Assembly: GCA_031266805.1 (NCBI GenBank)
Contig: JAISAH010000011.1
Coordinates: 1-55,959, forward strand
Reading direction: 5' to 3'
Length of the DNA: 55,959 nucleotides
From: Gracilibacteraceae bacterium
GTDB taxonomy: Bacteria; Bacillota; Desulfitobacteriia; Desulfitobacteriales; Syntrophobotulaceae
A model generated the notes under the pieces. That model saw nothing but the letters and a program-made list of their open reading frames with translations. It was not told where the DNA came from and did no database searches. Below, one piece after another: positions 8,750 to 14,652 of the stretch. The first letter of the stretch is position 1. Each line of letters begins with the position of its first letter. A program made the position numbers and the translations under genes.

Positions 8750-8818
8750 GTATAACATGACCACGGCGTTCACAATTTTCGCGAAAAAGATGAGCCGCGA
8801 ACAGTGTATACCGTTTGA
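8749..8818 (+). repeat. 70-bp partial duplicate of the relB-like gene
   Basis: This segment repeats 7940–8011 almost exactly; the central stretch from ATGACCACGGCG to GAGCCGCGAACAG is identical. It brackets the broken BRO/DinD gene as a direct repeat. A tandem duplication or an insertion followed by decay would both produce this. Confidence 0.85.
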
Positions 8819-8828
8819 GTCTTCTATT

Positions 8829-8952
8829 CTATAGCAACCGAGGAATGTCCCTTTTTGCATAGATAACACGATATACTTTTGCCTCGTGCATATCTTCATC
8901 CACGATGTAGAATAACGCGTGCCCCTCCAAGATCATACGACGATACTTAAAA
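8829..8952 (-). pseudogene. C-terminal remnant of a RelE/ParE-type toxin
   Basis: Directly after the stop of the antitoxin gene at 8953, one frame reads FKYRRMILEGHALFYIVDED and then KVYRVIYAKRDIPRLL before TAG at 8831–8829. This matches the last 40 residues of ParE/RelE toxins (pattern YRVIY-x-[KR]-RD). The first 50–60 residues, including any start codon, are gone. Confidence 0.75.
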
Positions 8953-9252
8953 TTAGAACCGTTCTCTGATCGGGGCAAAAACTTCGTCCTGCGTCAGCCA
9001 CTTGGTGTTCGGGTCGGCGGCCTCCTTCTCAGCTTCGGCCAGTTTAGCAAGGATGATTTGGTCGGAGATGTATTCTTCCGTTACCATGGCGAACGGAATT
9101 CTTCGCTCGCGCACCAGGGCTTTAAGACTTGACGCGATGTAGGTCGTCATGTTGAGGCCCATCTCATCCAGCATTTTTTCGGCCCGTTCTTTTGTTACGC
9201 CGTCCACGCGAATGGTTATTGCTTTGTCCGCCAGTGTTTTATTCGCCAACAT
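8953..9252 (-). CDS. RelB/DinJ-type antitoxin with decapitated toxin partner
   Basis: From ATG 9252 (AAGGAG six bases upstream) this encodes 99 residues: MLANKTLADKAITIRVDG, then MLDEMGLNMTTYIASSLKAL, a ribbon-helix-helix antitoxin pattern. An adjacent ATG at 9255 is also possible; the frame is open to 9303, but those residues have no ribosome site. The toxin that should follow survives only as a C-terminal fragment, so the antitoxin is now unneeded or may buffer a related toxin elsewhere. Confidence 0.8.
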   Translation of the reverse strand: MLANKTLADKAITIRVDGVTKERAEKMLDEMGLNMTTYIASSLKALVRERRIPFAMVTEEYISDQIILAKLAEAEKEAADPNTKWLTQDEVFAPIRERF

Positions 9253-9457
9253 CATCAACTCCTTTCTCATATGATGTATGCTATTATACAGCAAATAGCT
9301 CATTATTGCAATGCGCTTTTATCGCAGAATTCATTTCCGTCAACTCTTTAATTTCCCTCCGTAATTGCCGAAATAATATATGATTGCCGGAATAGCAGTA
9401 TTCTTGGGAATTGTCAAAAGTCGAAGCATTGGCTGAACGCGACCATCTCCCCCGTCA

Positions 9458-9649
9458 CTGTTGGCAAGACCGCCTAAGCGCCTGCGGCGCAAGGCGCTCT
9501 AGGCCCCGCTGCGGTCTCGACTATGCCGCTAAAGCGGCAGTCTCGTACCTGCACTGTTGGCAAGACCGCCTAAGCGCCTGCGGCGCAAGGCGCTCTAGGC
9601 CCCAGCACGGACTCGACTATGCCGCTAAAGCGGCAGTCTCGTACCTGCA
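9458..9649 (+). repeat. two tandem copies of a 96-bp dispersed repeat
   Basis: Units at 9458–9553 and 9554–9649 begin CTGTTGGCAAGACCGCC and end GTCTCGTACCTGCA. Each contains two self-complementary stretches, GCGCCTGCGGCGCAAGGCGC and GCCGCTAAAGCGGC. An inverted full copy lies at 11,421–11,516 and a truncated one at 53,994–54,027. No protein is encoded. The region 9304–9457 before it holds nothing recognisable. Confidence 0.92.
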
Positions 9650-9713
9650 TTCCGGGCTCGTCCCGGAATCCAAAAAATATGATGCAAGAATGGATTCCGG
9701 TTGACCACGGCGT

Positions 9714-9742
9714 TTGAAAACCTGACTTCGTTATGGTAAAAT
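9714..9742 (+). promoter_or_regulatory. promoter of a short RNA upstream of the dead TnpB
   Basis: TTGAAA (9714–9719), 17 bases, TAAAAT (9737–9742). Transcription would begin near 9749 and pass through the first palindrome into a terminator. Confidence 0.55.
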
Positions 9743-9748
9743 ATAGGC

Positions 9749-9827
9749 GATAATGTAACATTTTATCTAAAATGTTACATTGGCGCCGCGTTGCTGAGTT
9801 TATCAGGGTTTAGGCCCTGATTTTTTT
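9749..9827 (+). ncRNA. possible short terminated RNA
   Basis: Between the promoter and a textbook rho-independent terminator there is only about 80 bases and no frame with a ribosome site. The terminator has the stem ATCAGGG/CCCTGAT at 9802–9808 and 9815–9821 and then a run of T to 9827. The transcript would hold a long perfect hairpin (the palindrome at 9752–9781) plus the terminator stem. It could be an attenuated leader of the downstream tnpB-like gene or a separate small RNA. There is no expression evidence. Confidence 0.4.
9752..9781. promoter_or_regulatory. perfect 30-bp palindrome, copy 1
   Basis: Two 14-base arms, AATGTAACATTTTA and its exact complement, are separated by TC. It overlaps the predicted transcription start and could be an operator or an RNA hairpin. 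A second, nearly identical copy lies 145 bp downstream. Confidence 0.7.
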
Positions 9828-9897
9828 GTGCCCAAACGGCAAAAATCACGTCGCCGCCACCGGGGAAGATCCACGCAAACCGGGCGTTTTAGGCGTT

Positions 9898-9925
9898 ATG
9901 TAACATTTTAGATAAAGTGTTACAT
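9898..9925. promoter_or_regulatory. palindrome copy 2, in front of the dead TnpB start
   Basis: The arms ATGTAACATTTTA and TAAAGTGTTACAT around GA match copy 1 except at three positions. The shared bases continue as TTGGCG after both copies. It ends 30 bases before the ATG of the TnpB homologue, a position suited to repression of that gene. Confidence 0.7.
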
Positions 9926-9955
9926 TGGCGAACCTGATGAAACGCGGTGGCGGAC

Positions 9956-11092
9956 ATGGAAAAACGCTATAACTTTCGGCTTTATCCGACAAAAACGCAG
10001 GAAAAACAGATCCGGCGCAATTTTGGCTCCGTGCGGTTCGTCTACAACTATTTCCTGAACAAGCGCATAGAGCGCTTCAAGGCGGGCGGGAGTTTTTACA
10101 GCAACAGCGAGGCCTCGCGAGACCTGACGGCGCTGAAACAAACGGCGGGCTACGAGTGGCTCCGGGAAGCGGACTCCCATTCGTTGCAGAACGCGCTGAA
10201 AAAAATGGATCACGCCTATGCCGCCTTTTTCCGCCGGGTGAAGGAAAATCGCGGAGCGCCGGGGTTCCCGCGTTTTAAGCAGAAAAAACGGACTCGCCAG
10301 TCCTACACGAGCCAGTCTCAGGCGGGCCGAGCCTACATCGAACTCCGGGAGCGGGCGATAAAACTGCCGAAGCTGGGTCTGGTCAAATGCCGGGTGTCGC
10401 GGCAGGCGGAGGGCCGGATCGTCAACGCCAGCGTTTTTCAGGTCCCGAGCGGCAAATATTACGTCTCGGTCTGCTGCACCGATATCGAGCCGCGCGGGCT
10501 GCTGCGGACGGGTCAGGCGGTCGGGCTCCACCTCGGGATAAAGGATCTGGCTATCGCCTCCGACGGACGAACCTTTGCGAACGGCCGTTTTCTGGAAAAA
10601 GCGCAGAAGAAGATCTCCCGGCTGCAGCGGCGCCTGTCGCGAAAACCAAACGACGGCGCCAATCGGGAAAAAGCCCGGATAGCCTTGGCCAAAGCCCATG
10701 AGCGCGTGAAAAACCAGCGGACAGACGCCCTGCAGAAACTGACCACCCAAATGACGCGCGATTACGACCTGATCTGCGTCCGGGGCGAAGAACTGCGGAA
10801 GATGGCGCGAAAGAGACCGTTCGCCCGTTATCTGGCGGACGCCGCCTGGGGCGAGCTGGTCAGTCAGCTTCGGTACAAATGCGGCTGGTACGGCAAAACC
10901 CTCGCCGTGATCGACCCGAGTTACCCGAGTACGCGGATCTGCGGCGCCTGCGGCCACAAAAGCGGCGAGGCGGTCGCGGGAAAACAAACCGGAGTGTGGA
11001 CTTGCCCTGAGTGCGGGACGACGCACAACCGGGCGCGGAACGCGGCGGTGAACACCTTGGAGGAAGGGCGGCGGCTGCTCTCGACGGCCTGA
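9956..11092 (+). CDS. nuclease-dead TnpB homologue (TldR-like candidate)
   Basis: The 378-residue frame is an intact IS200/IS605-type OrfB: it starts MEKRYNFRLYPT, has the helix-turn-helix and WED-like N-terminus, a RuvC-like core, and a complete zinc ribbon (CGACG then CPECG). In active TnpB the RuvC centre is Asp in GIDLG, Glu in an IxxED-type strand, and Asp in HDRDxNAA. Here the first reads GLHLGIKDLA (Asp to His, codon CAC) and the third reads HNRARNAA (Asp to Ala, codon GCG). The second reads ICVRGEELRKM, where the aligned position is Arg, although a gapped alignment could place a Glu there. At least two of three catalytic residues are lost without any frameshift, as in TldR proteins, the RNA-guided repressors derived from TnpB. 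No tnpA lies nearby. Start: ATG 9956 with GGTGG upstream; GTG 9947 is possible. Confidence 0.85.
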   Translation: MEKRYNFRLYPTKTQEKQIRRNFGSVRFVYNYFLNKRIERFKAGGSFYSNSEASRDLTALKQTAGYEWLREADSHSLQNALKKMDHAYAAFFRRVKENRGAPGFPRFKQKKRTRQSYTSQSQAGRAYIELRERAIKLPKLGLVKCRVSRQAEGRIVNASVFQVPSGKYYVSVCCTDIEPRGLLRTGQAVGLHLGIKDLAIASDGRTFANGRFLEKAQKKISRLQRRLSRKPNDGANREKARIALAKAHERVKNQRTDALQKLTTQMTRDYDLICVRGEELRKMARKRPFARYLADAAWGELVSQLRYKCGWYGKTLAVIDPSYPSTRICGACGHKSGEAVAGKQTGVWTCPECGTTHNRARNAAVNTLEEGRRLLSTA

Positions 11093-11157
11093 CGGGAAAA
11101 GGGCGGCGGAGGGGCGATGAGTGAGTATTTAGAGGTGTCCATAATAGTACGGCCGGG

Positions 11158-11265
11158 CAGGCCGAAACTCAACGCCTGTGGAGAACGTGTCACTCGGCTT
11201 GCCGAGGCGTTCGGCGAAGCAGGAATTCCAATTACTGGGAACGCCAAATCCCGTATTTTGTCCTA
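11158..11265 (+). ncRNA. omegaRNA-like scaffold and possible guide
   Basis: About 65 bases after the tnpB-like stop the sequence has the motifs usual for the 3' end of IS605-family omegaRNA: CGCCTGTGGAG, a variable GC hairpin (CTCGGC/GCCGAG), then GCGAAGCAGGAAT and a short stem TTCC/GGAA. The guide would start after roughly 11,246, giving AAATCCCGTATTTTGTCC. The scaffold end is inferred by analogy and could be off by several bases. Confidence 0.5.
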
Positions 11266-11307
11266 AAAAACGCAATGATGAATCAAGGGCATTACAGCAA
11301 CCCTCCC

Positions 11308-11404
11308 TCGTCATTCCGGGCTTGTCCCGGAATCCAATGGCACCTTCTCTCCGTCATTCTGGGCTTGTCCCAGAATCCAAAAAACAACGGAGAGACATGG
11401 ATTC
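11308..11404. repeat. dispersed ATTCCGGG...CCCGGAAT hairpin repeats
   Basis: Units with arms ATTCCGGG/CCCGGAAT around CTTGT occur at 11,313–11,333 and, with compensated changes (ATTCTGGG/CCCAGAAT), at 11,357–11,377. A third, with loop CTCGT, follows the 96-bp repeats at 9649–9669. The compensatory changes indicate that the stem itself has been kept. All are intergenic and followed by short ATGGATTCCG pieces. Confidence 0.8.
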
Positions 11405-11420
11405 CGACATAAAGCCGGAA

Positions 11421-11516
11421 TGCAGGTACGAGACTGCCGCTTTAGCGGCATAGTCGAGACCGCAGCGTGGCCTAGAGCGCCTTGCGCCGCAGGCGCTTAG
11501 GCGGTCTTGCCAACAG
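11421..11516 (-). repeat. inverted full copy of the 96-bp repeat
   Basis: It is the reverse complement of the units at 9458–9649, with few differences. Together these copies flank the dead TnpB island in opposite orientation. The segment after it (11,534–11,569) carries a palindromic GC-rich piece also found at 51,676–51,710. Confidence 0.9.
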
Positions 11517-11641
11517 TGACGGATGGAATGGATGCGCGGGCGTAGGGGGCGGCGTCCTCGACGCCCCGCCTGACCCTGGGAGATGGATTCCGGCATAAAC
11601 CCGGAGTGACGTGAGAGGAATGGAGGCGAAAGGAGGGCAGC

Positions 11642-12679
11642 ATGAAAACCCGGAAAAACCATGTGATTCCAATATATATCATGGCAATCTTACTGCTCCT
11701 GCTGGCCGGATTACCCGCGTTGGCTGAGGACGAGGCGGCGAGCGCGCCGGCGCCCGCTGAAACGCCGGCAGTGGAAGAATCCGCGACCGAGCCGGGCGAA
11801 CAAACACCGGCAGCAGAAGAATCTGTAACCGAGCCAAGCGACCAGACGCCGCTGACGGAAGAACCCGCGACCGAGCCGGGCGAACAAACACCACTGGCGG
11901 AAGAACCGGCGACCGAGCCGGACGCACAAACACCGCTGGCGGAAGAACCGGCGACCGAACCGGATGAACAAGCGCCGGTGACGGAAGAACCAACGACCGA
12001 ACCGGACGAACAAATACCGCTGGCGGAAGAACCCGCGACCGAACCGGACGAACCAACACCGGCGACTGAAGAACCTGTAACCGAGCTAGGCGACCAGACG
12101 CCGGCGCCGGAAGAACCGGCGACCGGGACAGACGTACAAGCGCCAGTTGAAGGTGAACCCCTGACTGATCCGGAGGAAGAACTCGCGGCCCCGAACGGAC
12201 AAGCAGCGGAACCGCCGAATGTCATGGAAGTGCTGCTGCCTGACGAGATCCCGTTTGATATCGTGCTGTTCAACGGCCAAGGCTTCGTGACGTCGCCGGA
12301 ATTCCAGATCGTCAATCGCGGCCCGGACCCGATCCGGGCGGCCCTGCTGGACGCTCGCCTCACTCTTTCCGATCCGGAAGCCTTTTTCGTCCGGCCCGAT
12401 GAAAACCTGCCGAACGAGGGCAACAATATTCATCTGCGGCTGGTCTGCGTTTCCGGCGCGAAAACCGCGGCTGTCACACTGGGTACAGAGGGGAGCGGCG
12501 AGGTCTTCGCCTATGAGCTGGCCGGCGGAGAGTCCGGCTCCTTCCGGCTGGAGGGCGCCGTGAACGAGCGCGGGGACAAAGCCTGGGGCGATATTGACAT
12601 AAGCGTGTCCGTCCGCTTCGAATTGTCCGCGGCGGCGGTCGAAACAGAAGAAACAAAAGAAACAGACGAACCGAATTAA
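11642..12679 (+). CDS. secreted protein with Glu/Pro-rich 14-residue repeats
   Basis: The protein has 345 residues. A signal peptide (MKTRKNHVIPIYIMAILLLL, then ALA) is followed from about residue 45 to 170 by nine or so acidic repeats of the type EEPATEPDEQTPLA, which would form an extended stalk. Residues 185–330 form a beta-rich domain beginning VMEVLLPDEIPFDIVLFNGQ, a pattern seen in uncharacterised surface proteins that sit beside a second beta-rich secreted partner. There is no LPXTG motif or membrane anchor. It is the first of three surface genes in a row; the AGGAGG site lies seven bases upstream. Function unknown; a structural or adhesin-like surface component is the cautious guess. 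The repeat DNA is a 42-bp unit likely to vary in number between strains. Confidence 0.8.
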   Translation: MKTRKNHVIPIYIMAILLLLLAGLPALAEDEAASAPAPAETPAVEESATEPGEQTPAAEESVTEPSDQTPLTEEPATEPGEQTPLAEEPATEPDAQTPLAEEPATEPDEQAPVTEEPTTEPDEQIPLAEEPATEPDEPTPATEEPVTELGDQTPAPEEPATGTDVQAPVEGEPLTDPEEELAAPNGQAAEPPNVMEVLLPDEIPFDIVLFNGQGFVTSPEFQIVNRGPDPIRAALLDARLTLSDPEAFFVRPDENLPNEGNNIHLRLVCVSGAKTAAVTLGTEGSGEVFAYELAGGESGSFRLEGAVNERGDKAWGDIDISVSVRFELSAAAVETEETKETDEPN

Positions 12680-12693
12680 ACGGCAAAGGAGCG

Positions 12694-13218
12694 ATGATCA
12701 TGCCGGCAGGTAAAAACAAAATCATCATTATCGGGGCCGTCGCGGCGCTAGCAGTCATAGGGGCGCTGGTCGCCGTGATCATCCGCCTGACGGGCGCCCC
12801 GGCGGAACCGGTGGTCATAGGGGAGCGCAGCGCCGGGGTAGGGACGGTGGCCACGATCGAGAATATAGACGCCATCCGGCAGGCCCAAAGCGAGCCGGTG
12901 CAGGACGGCTACTACGCCAGCCGTATGAATGTGGAATGGTCGTTCCCTGACGGAACGCAGCCTTCACCGGACGCCTATGTGGCCAATTCAGAAAGCAATA
13001 CGCGCACGGTATATTTCACGGTGTTGCTGGACGAAACAGACGAATTGATCTATACCTCGCCGGACATACCCGTCGGCAGCCAGCTGACGGGCTTTGCCCT
13101 GGATAAAGCTTTGCCGAAGGGAGAATATCCCGCCGTGGCGGTGTATCACTTGCTGGACGACGACGGCAATGAATTGTCCACGGTTTCAGTTACGGTCAAG
13201 CTCTATATCATCAATTGA
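12694..13218 (+). CDS. membrane-anchored extracytoplasmic protein, unknown function
   Basis: The 174 residues have a short basic start, one transmembrane segment (IIIIGAVAALAVIGALVAVI, about 10–29), and an outside domain rich in beta strands that ends SVTVKLYIIN. It starts 14 bases after the preceding gene with AAAGGAG, so the two are co-transcribed. It has no lipobox, and the hydrophobic segment looks like an uncleaved anchor. I do not recognise the family; context suggests a partner or assembly factor for the secreted proteins on either side. Confidence 0.7.
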   Translation: MIMPAGKNKIIIIGAVAALAVIGALVAVIIRLTGAPAEPVVIGERSAGVGTVATIENIDAIRQAQSEPVQDGYYASRMNVEWSFPDGTQPSPDAYVANSESNTRTVYFTVLLDETDELIYTSPDIPVGSQLTGFALDKALPKGEYPAVAVYHLLDDDGNELSTVSVTVKLYIIN

Positions 13219-13303
13219 TATAGGTTGACATATACGCCGATACCGCAGCAGAGGAAGGAGAGCGGAACGGCATTATTATCATAGGAAGGAGGAGGCGAGC
13301 TGC

Positions 13304-13389
13304 CGGAGCGGGAAGCTCCGCTGGTTACCGGAACACGATCCGCAGTTATTTTGTAGCTGGGCGCGAGCGCAAATAATAAGCGCCGCGCG
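13304..13389 (+). promoter_or_regulatory. structured leader before the third surface gene
   Basis: The 192-base gap contains hairpin CGGAGC/GCTCCG (13,304–13,320) and a longer imperfect one pairing GCGCGAGCGC with GCGCCGCGCG (13,361–13,389). The second ends just before the AAAGGAG site of the next gene. No riboswitch class that I know matches. A TTGACA at 13,224 has no -10 box at the right distance. Confidence 0.35.
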
Positions 13390-13410
13390 AGAAGAAAGGA
13401 GAACTATTTC

Positions 13411-14529
13411 ATGAAACGTAAGTATATCGCGTTACTGCTGGCGGCGCTGATGCTGCTAAGTACGGCCCCGGCGGCTTTTGCCGCACCGCCGGAAACTCCC
13501 CCAGGCCCCACAGACCTTAATGGCAACGGCACCGTATTTTATATCGAATCAGAAATATACGAAGTTACTGTGCCAACAACCACTGCTTTAAATTTCACCA
13601 TTGATCCTCAAGGCGTTGCCTCAGTTGGATCAACTCCCGTACTTCTCAGCGAGCTACAGGGAGGCCGCATCATTCACAATACTCCGGCGATTGTCGTGAA
13701 CAATAGTTCTCGCTCGCTCAAAGTCACCGTTGCCCTTAAAGCGGCCACTGCCACCGGCAGTGGAGGAAATACCGCCACAGCGACGTTCATAGCGAAAGGC
13801 GCAAAAAGCGACGCAGATACCATCGCGGCTGTAACTACGGGTAGCGGTAATAACGTGCTGATTTATGCCGTGCCCTCCGCCGCGAATATCTCGGATGCCG
13901 GCGCCCCCTTTGCGCCGGCTGGCAAGGGGTATATACTCAAAGCGACTGATATCACTCTGGATTTCATCTTTGGACCCGCTGATTATCTCGTCACCAATGA
14001 CGGCACAATCGGGACCGAGCTTGTAGCAGGCACAGGGCACGGCACAGGCATTCAACTGGGCGGTTATGTGGACGAGACCGCGGACTGGACTCATTTCGCG
14101 GCCGAAGTGACTCCAAGCACTGTAAGCGTGGTAGCCAAGTTCACCTACGCTACGACTACTGCCACAGCCCCGGCGAGTCCTGAAAGCGGAATTTATGGAT
14201 TGGAAACGCCTTCGGGAGCTGAATCCTTGGAGCTGACCGTACCGGTCGGGTTCGCGGGGGGGCTTACCGGCTCGCTGTCCACAGCCAGTGGGGCCAACGT
14301 AAACCAAACAGTTCCCTTTAACTTTGACGGTAAAACTGTAAACACCGCCTATGTATATTATGACAGCACGAAACTGGCCGCGAATGCTATTAACGCCTCG
14401 CTTATATTTGACGACGCTCAAGGAACGGTTGGCATCAAGGGAAATTGGTCTACAGCCGGCACCGTTGATATCACGTTCAAACTTACCGGCAGCGACGTCG
14501 TTTACACTTTAACAGTCGAAACAACTTAA
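13411..14529 (+). CDS. secreted beta-rich surface protein
   Basis: The 372 residues begin with a clear signal peptide (KRKYIALLLAALMLLSTAPA, cleavage after AFA). The mature protein is rich in Thr, Ala, Gly and Val and reads as repeated beta strands; it has no cysteine, LPXTG or transmembrane anchor. The segment EIYEVTVPTTTALNFTIDPQ followed by VVNNSSRSLKVTVALKA resembles uncharacterised secreted proteins of Clostridia that accompany genes like its two upstream neighbours. Its AAAGGAG site and isolated leader, and the strong hairpin after it, suggest a highly expressed product. A fibre or surface-layer-like component is possible but unproven. Confidence 0.75.
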   Translation: MKRKYIALLLAALMLLSTAPAAFAAPPETPPGPTDLNGNGTVFYIESEIYEVTVPTTTALNFTIDPQGVASVGSTPVLLSELQGGRIIHNTPAIVVNNSSRSLKVTVALKAATATGSGGNTATATFIAKGAKSDADTIAAVTTGSGNNVLIYAVPSAANISDAGAPFAPAGKGYILKATDITLDFIFGPADYLVTNDGTIGTELVAGTGHGTGIQLGGYVDETADWTHFAAEVTPSTVSVVAKFTYATTTATAPASPESGIYGLETPSGAESLELTVPVGFAGGLTGSLSTASGANVNQTVPFNFDGKTVNTAYVYYDSTKLAANAINASLIFDDAQGTVGIKGNWSTAGTVDITFKLTGSDVVYTLTVETT

Positions 14530-14586
14530 CCGCCGTAATAGTGTGAGGGTTCCAGCGCATATCCTCGCGGACTATTCAGCGCCAAC

Positions 14587-14636
14587 GCGGGGCCGATGCT
14601 ACTCGCATCGGCCCCGCGCATAATATGTTTTTTGTG
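14587..14636 (+). terminator. terminator-like hairpin after the surface genes
   Basis: A perfect 13-base stem, GCGGGGCCGATGC with its complement, has a five-base loop (14,587–14,617). A T run follows after 12 bases (14,630–14,635), so termination is likely though the T tract is not adjacent. Confidence 0.65.
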
Positions 14637-14652
14637 TTTATACAGGTAAAAA

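Noticed and set aside
9458-9649. Tandem repeats as a possible CRISPR array
   Set aside because: There are only two 96-bp units directly abutting, with no spacers and no cas genes.
10770-10800. TnpB could still be active through the nearby Glu in RGEEL
   Set aside because: A gapped alignment might keep the middle Glu, but the first and third catalytic Asp are clearly His and Ala, so cleavage is not expected.
9920-11026. A 368-codon minus-strand frame opposite the TnpB homologue
   Set aside because: It is the exact antisense of a recognisable protein, and its Arg/Pro-rich text matches no domain.
11497-12426. Long antisense frames with Ser/Gly and Arg/Leu repeats opposite the secreted repeat protein
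   Set aside because: A 42-bp tandem repeat opens all frames; the plus strand has the signal peptide and ribosome site.
13223-13260. TTGACA as a promoter for the third surface gene
   Set aside because: No -10-like hexamer occurs 16–18 bases downstream.
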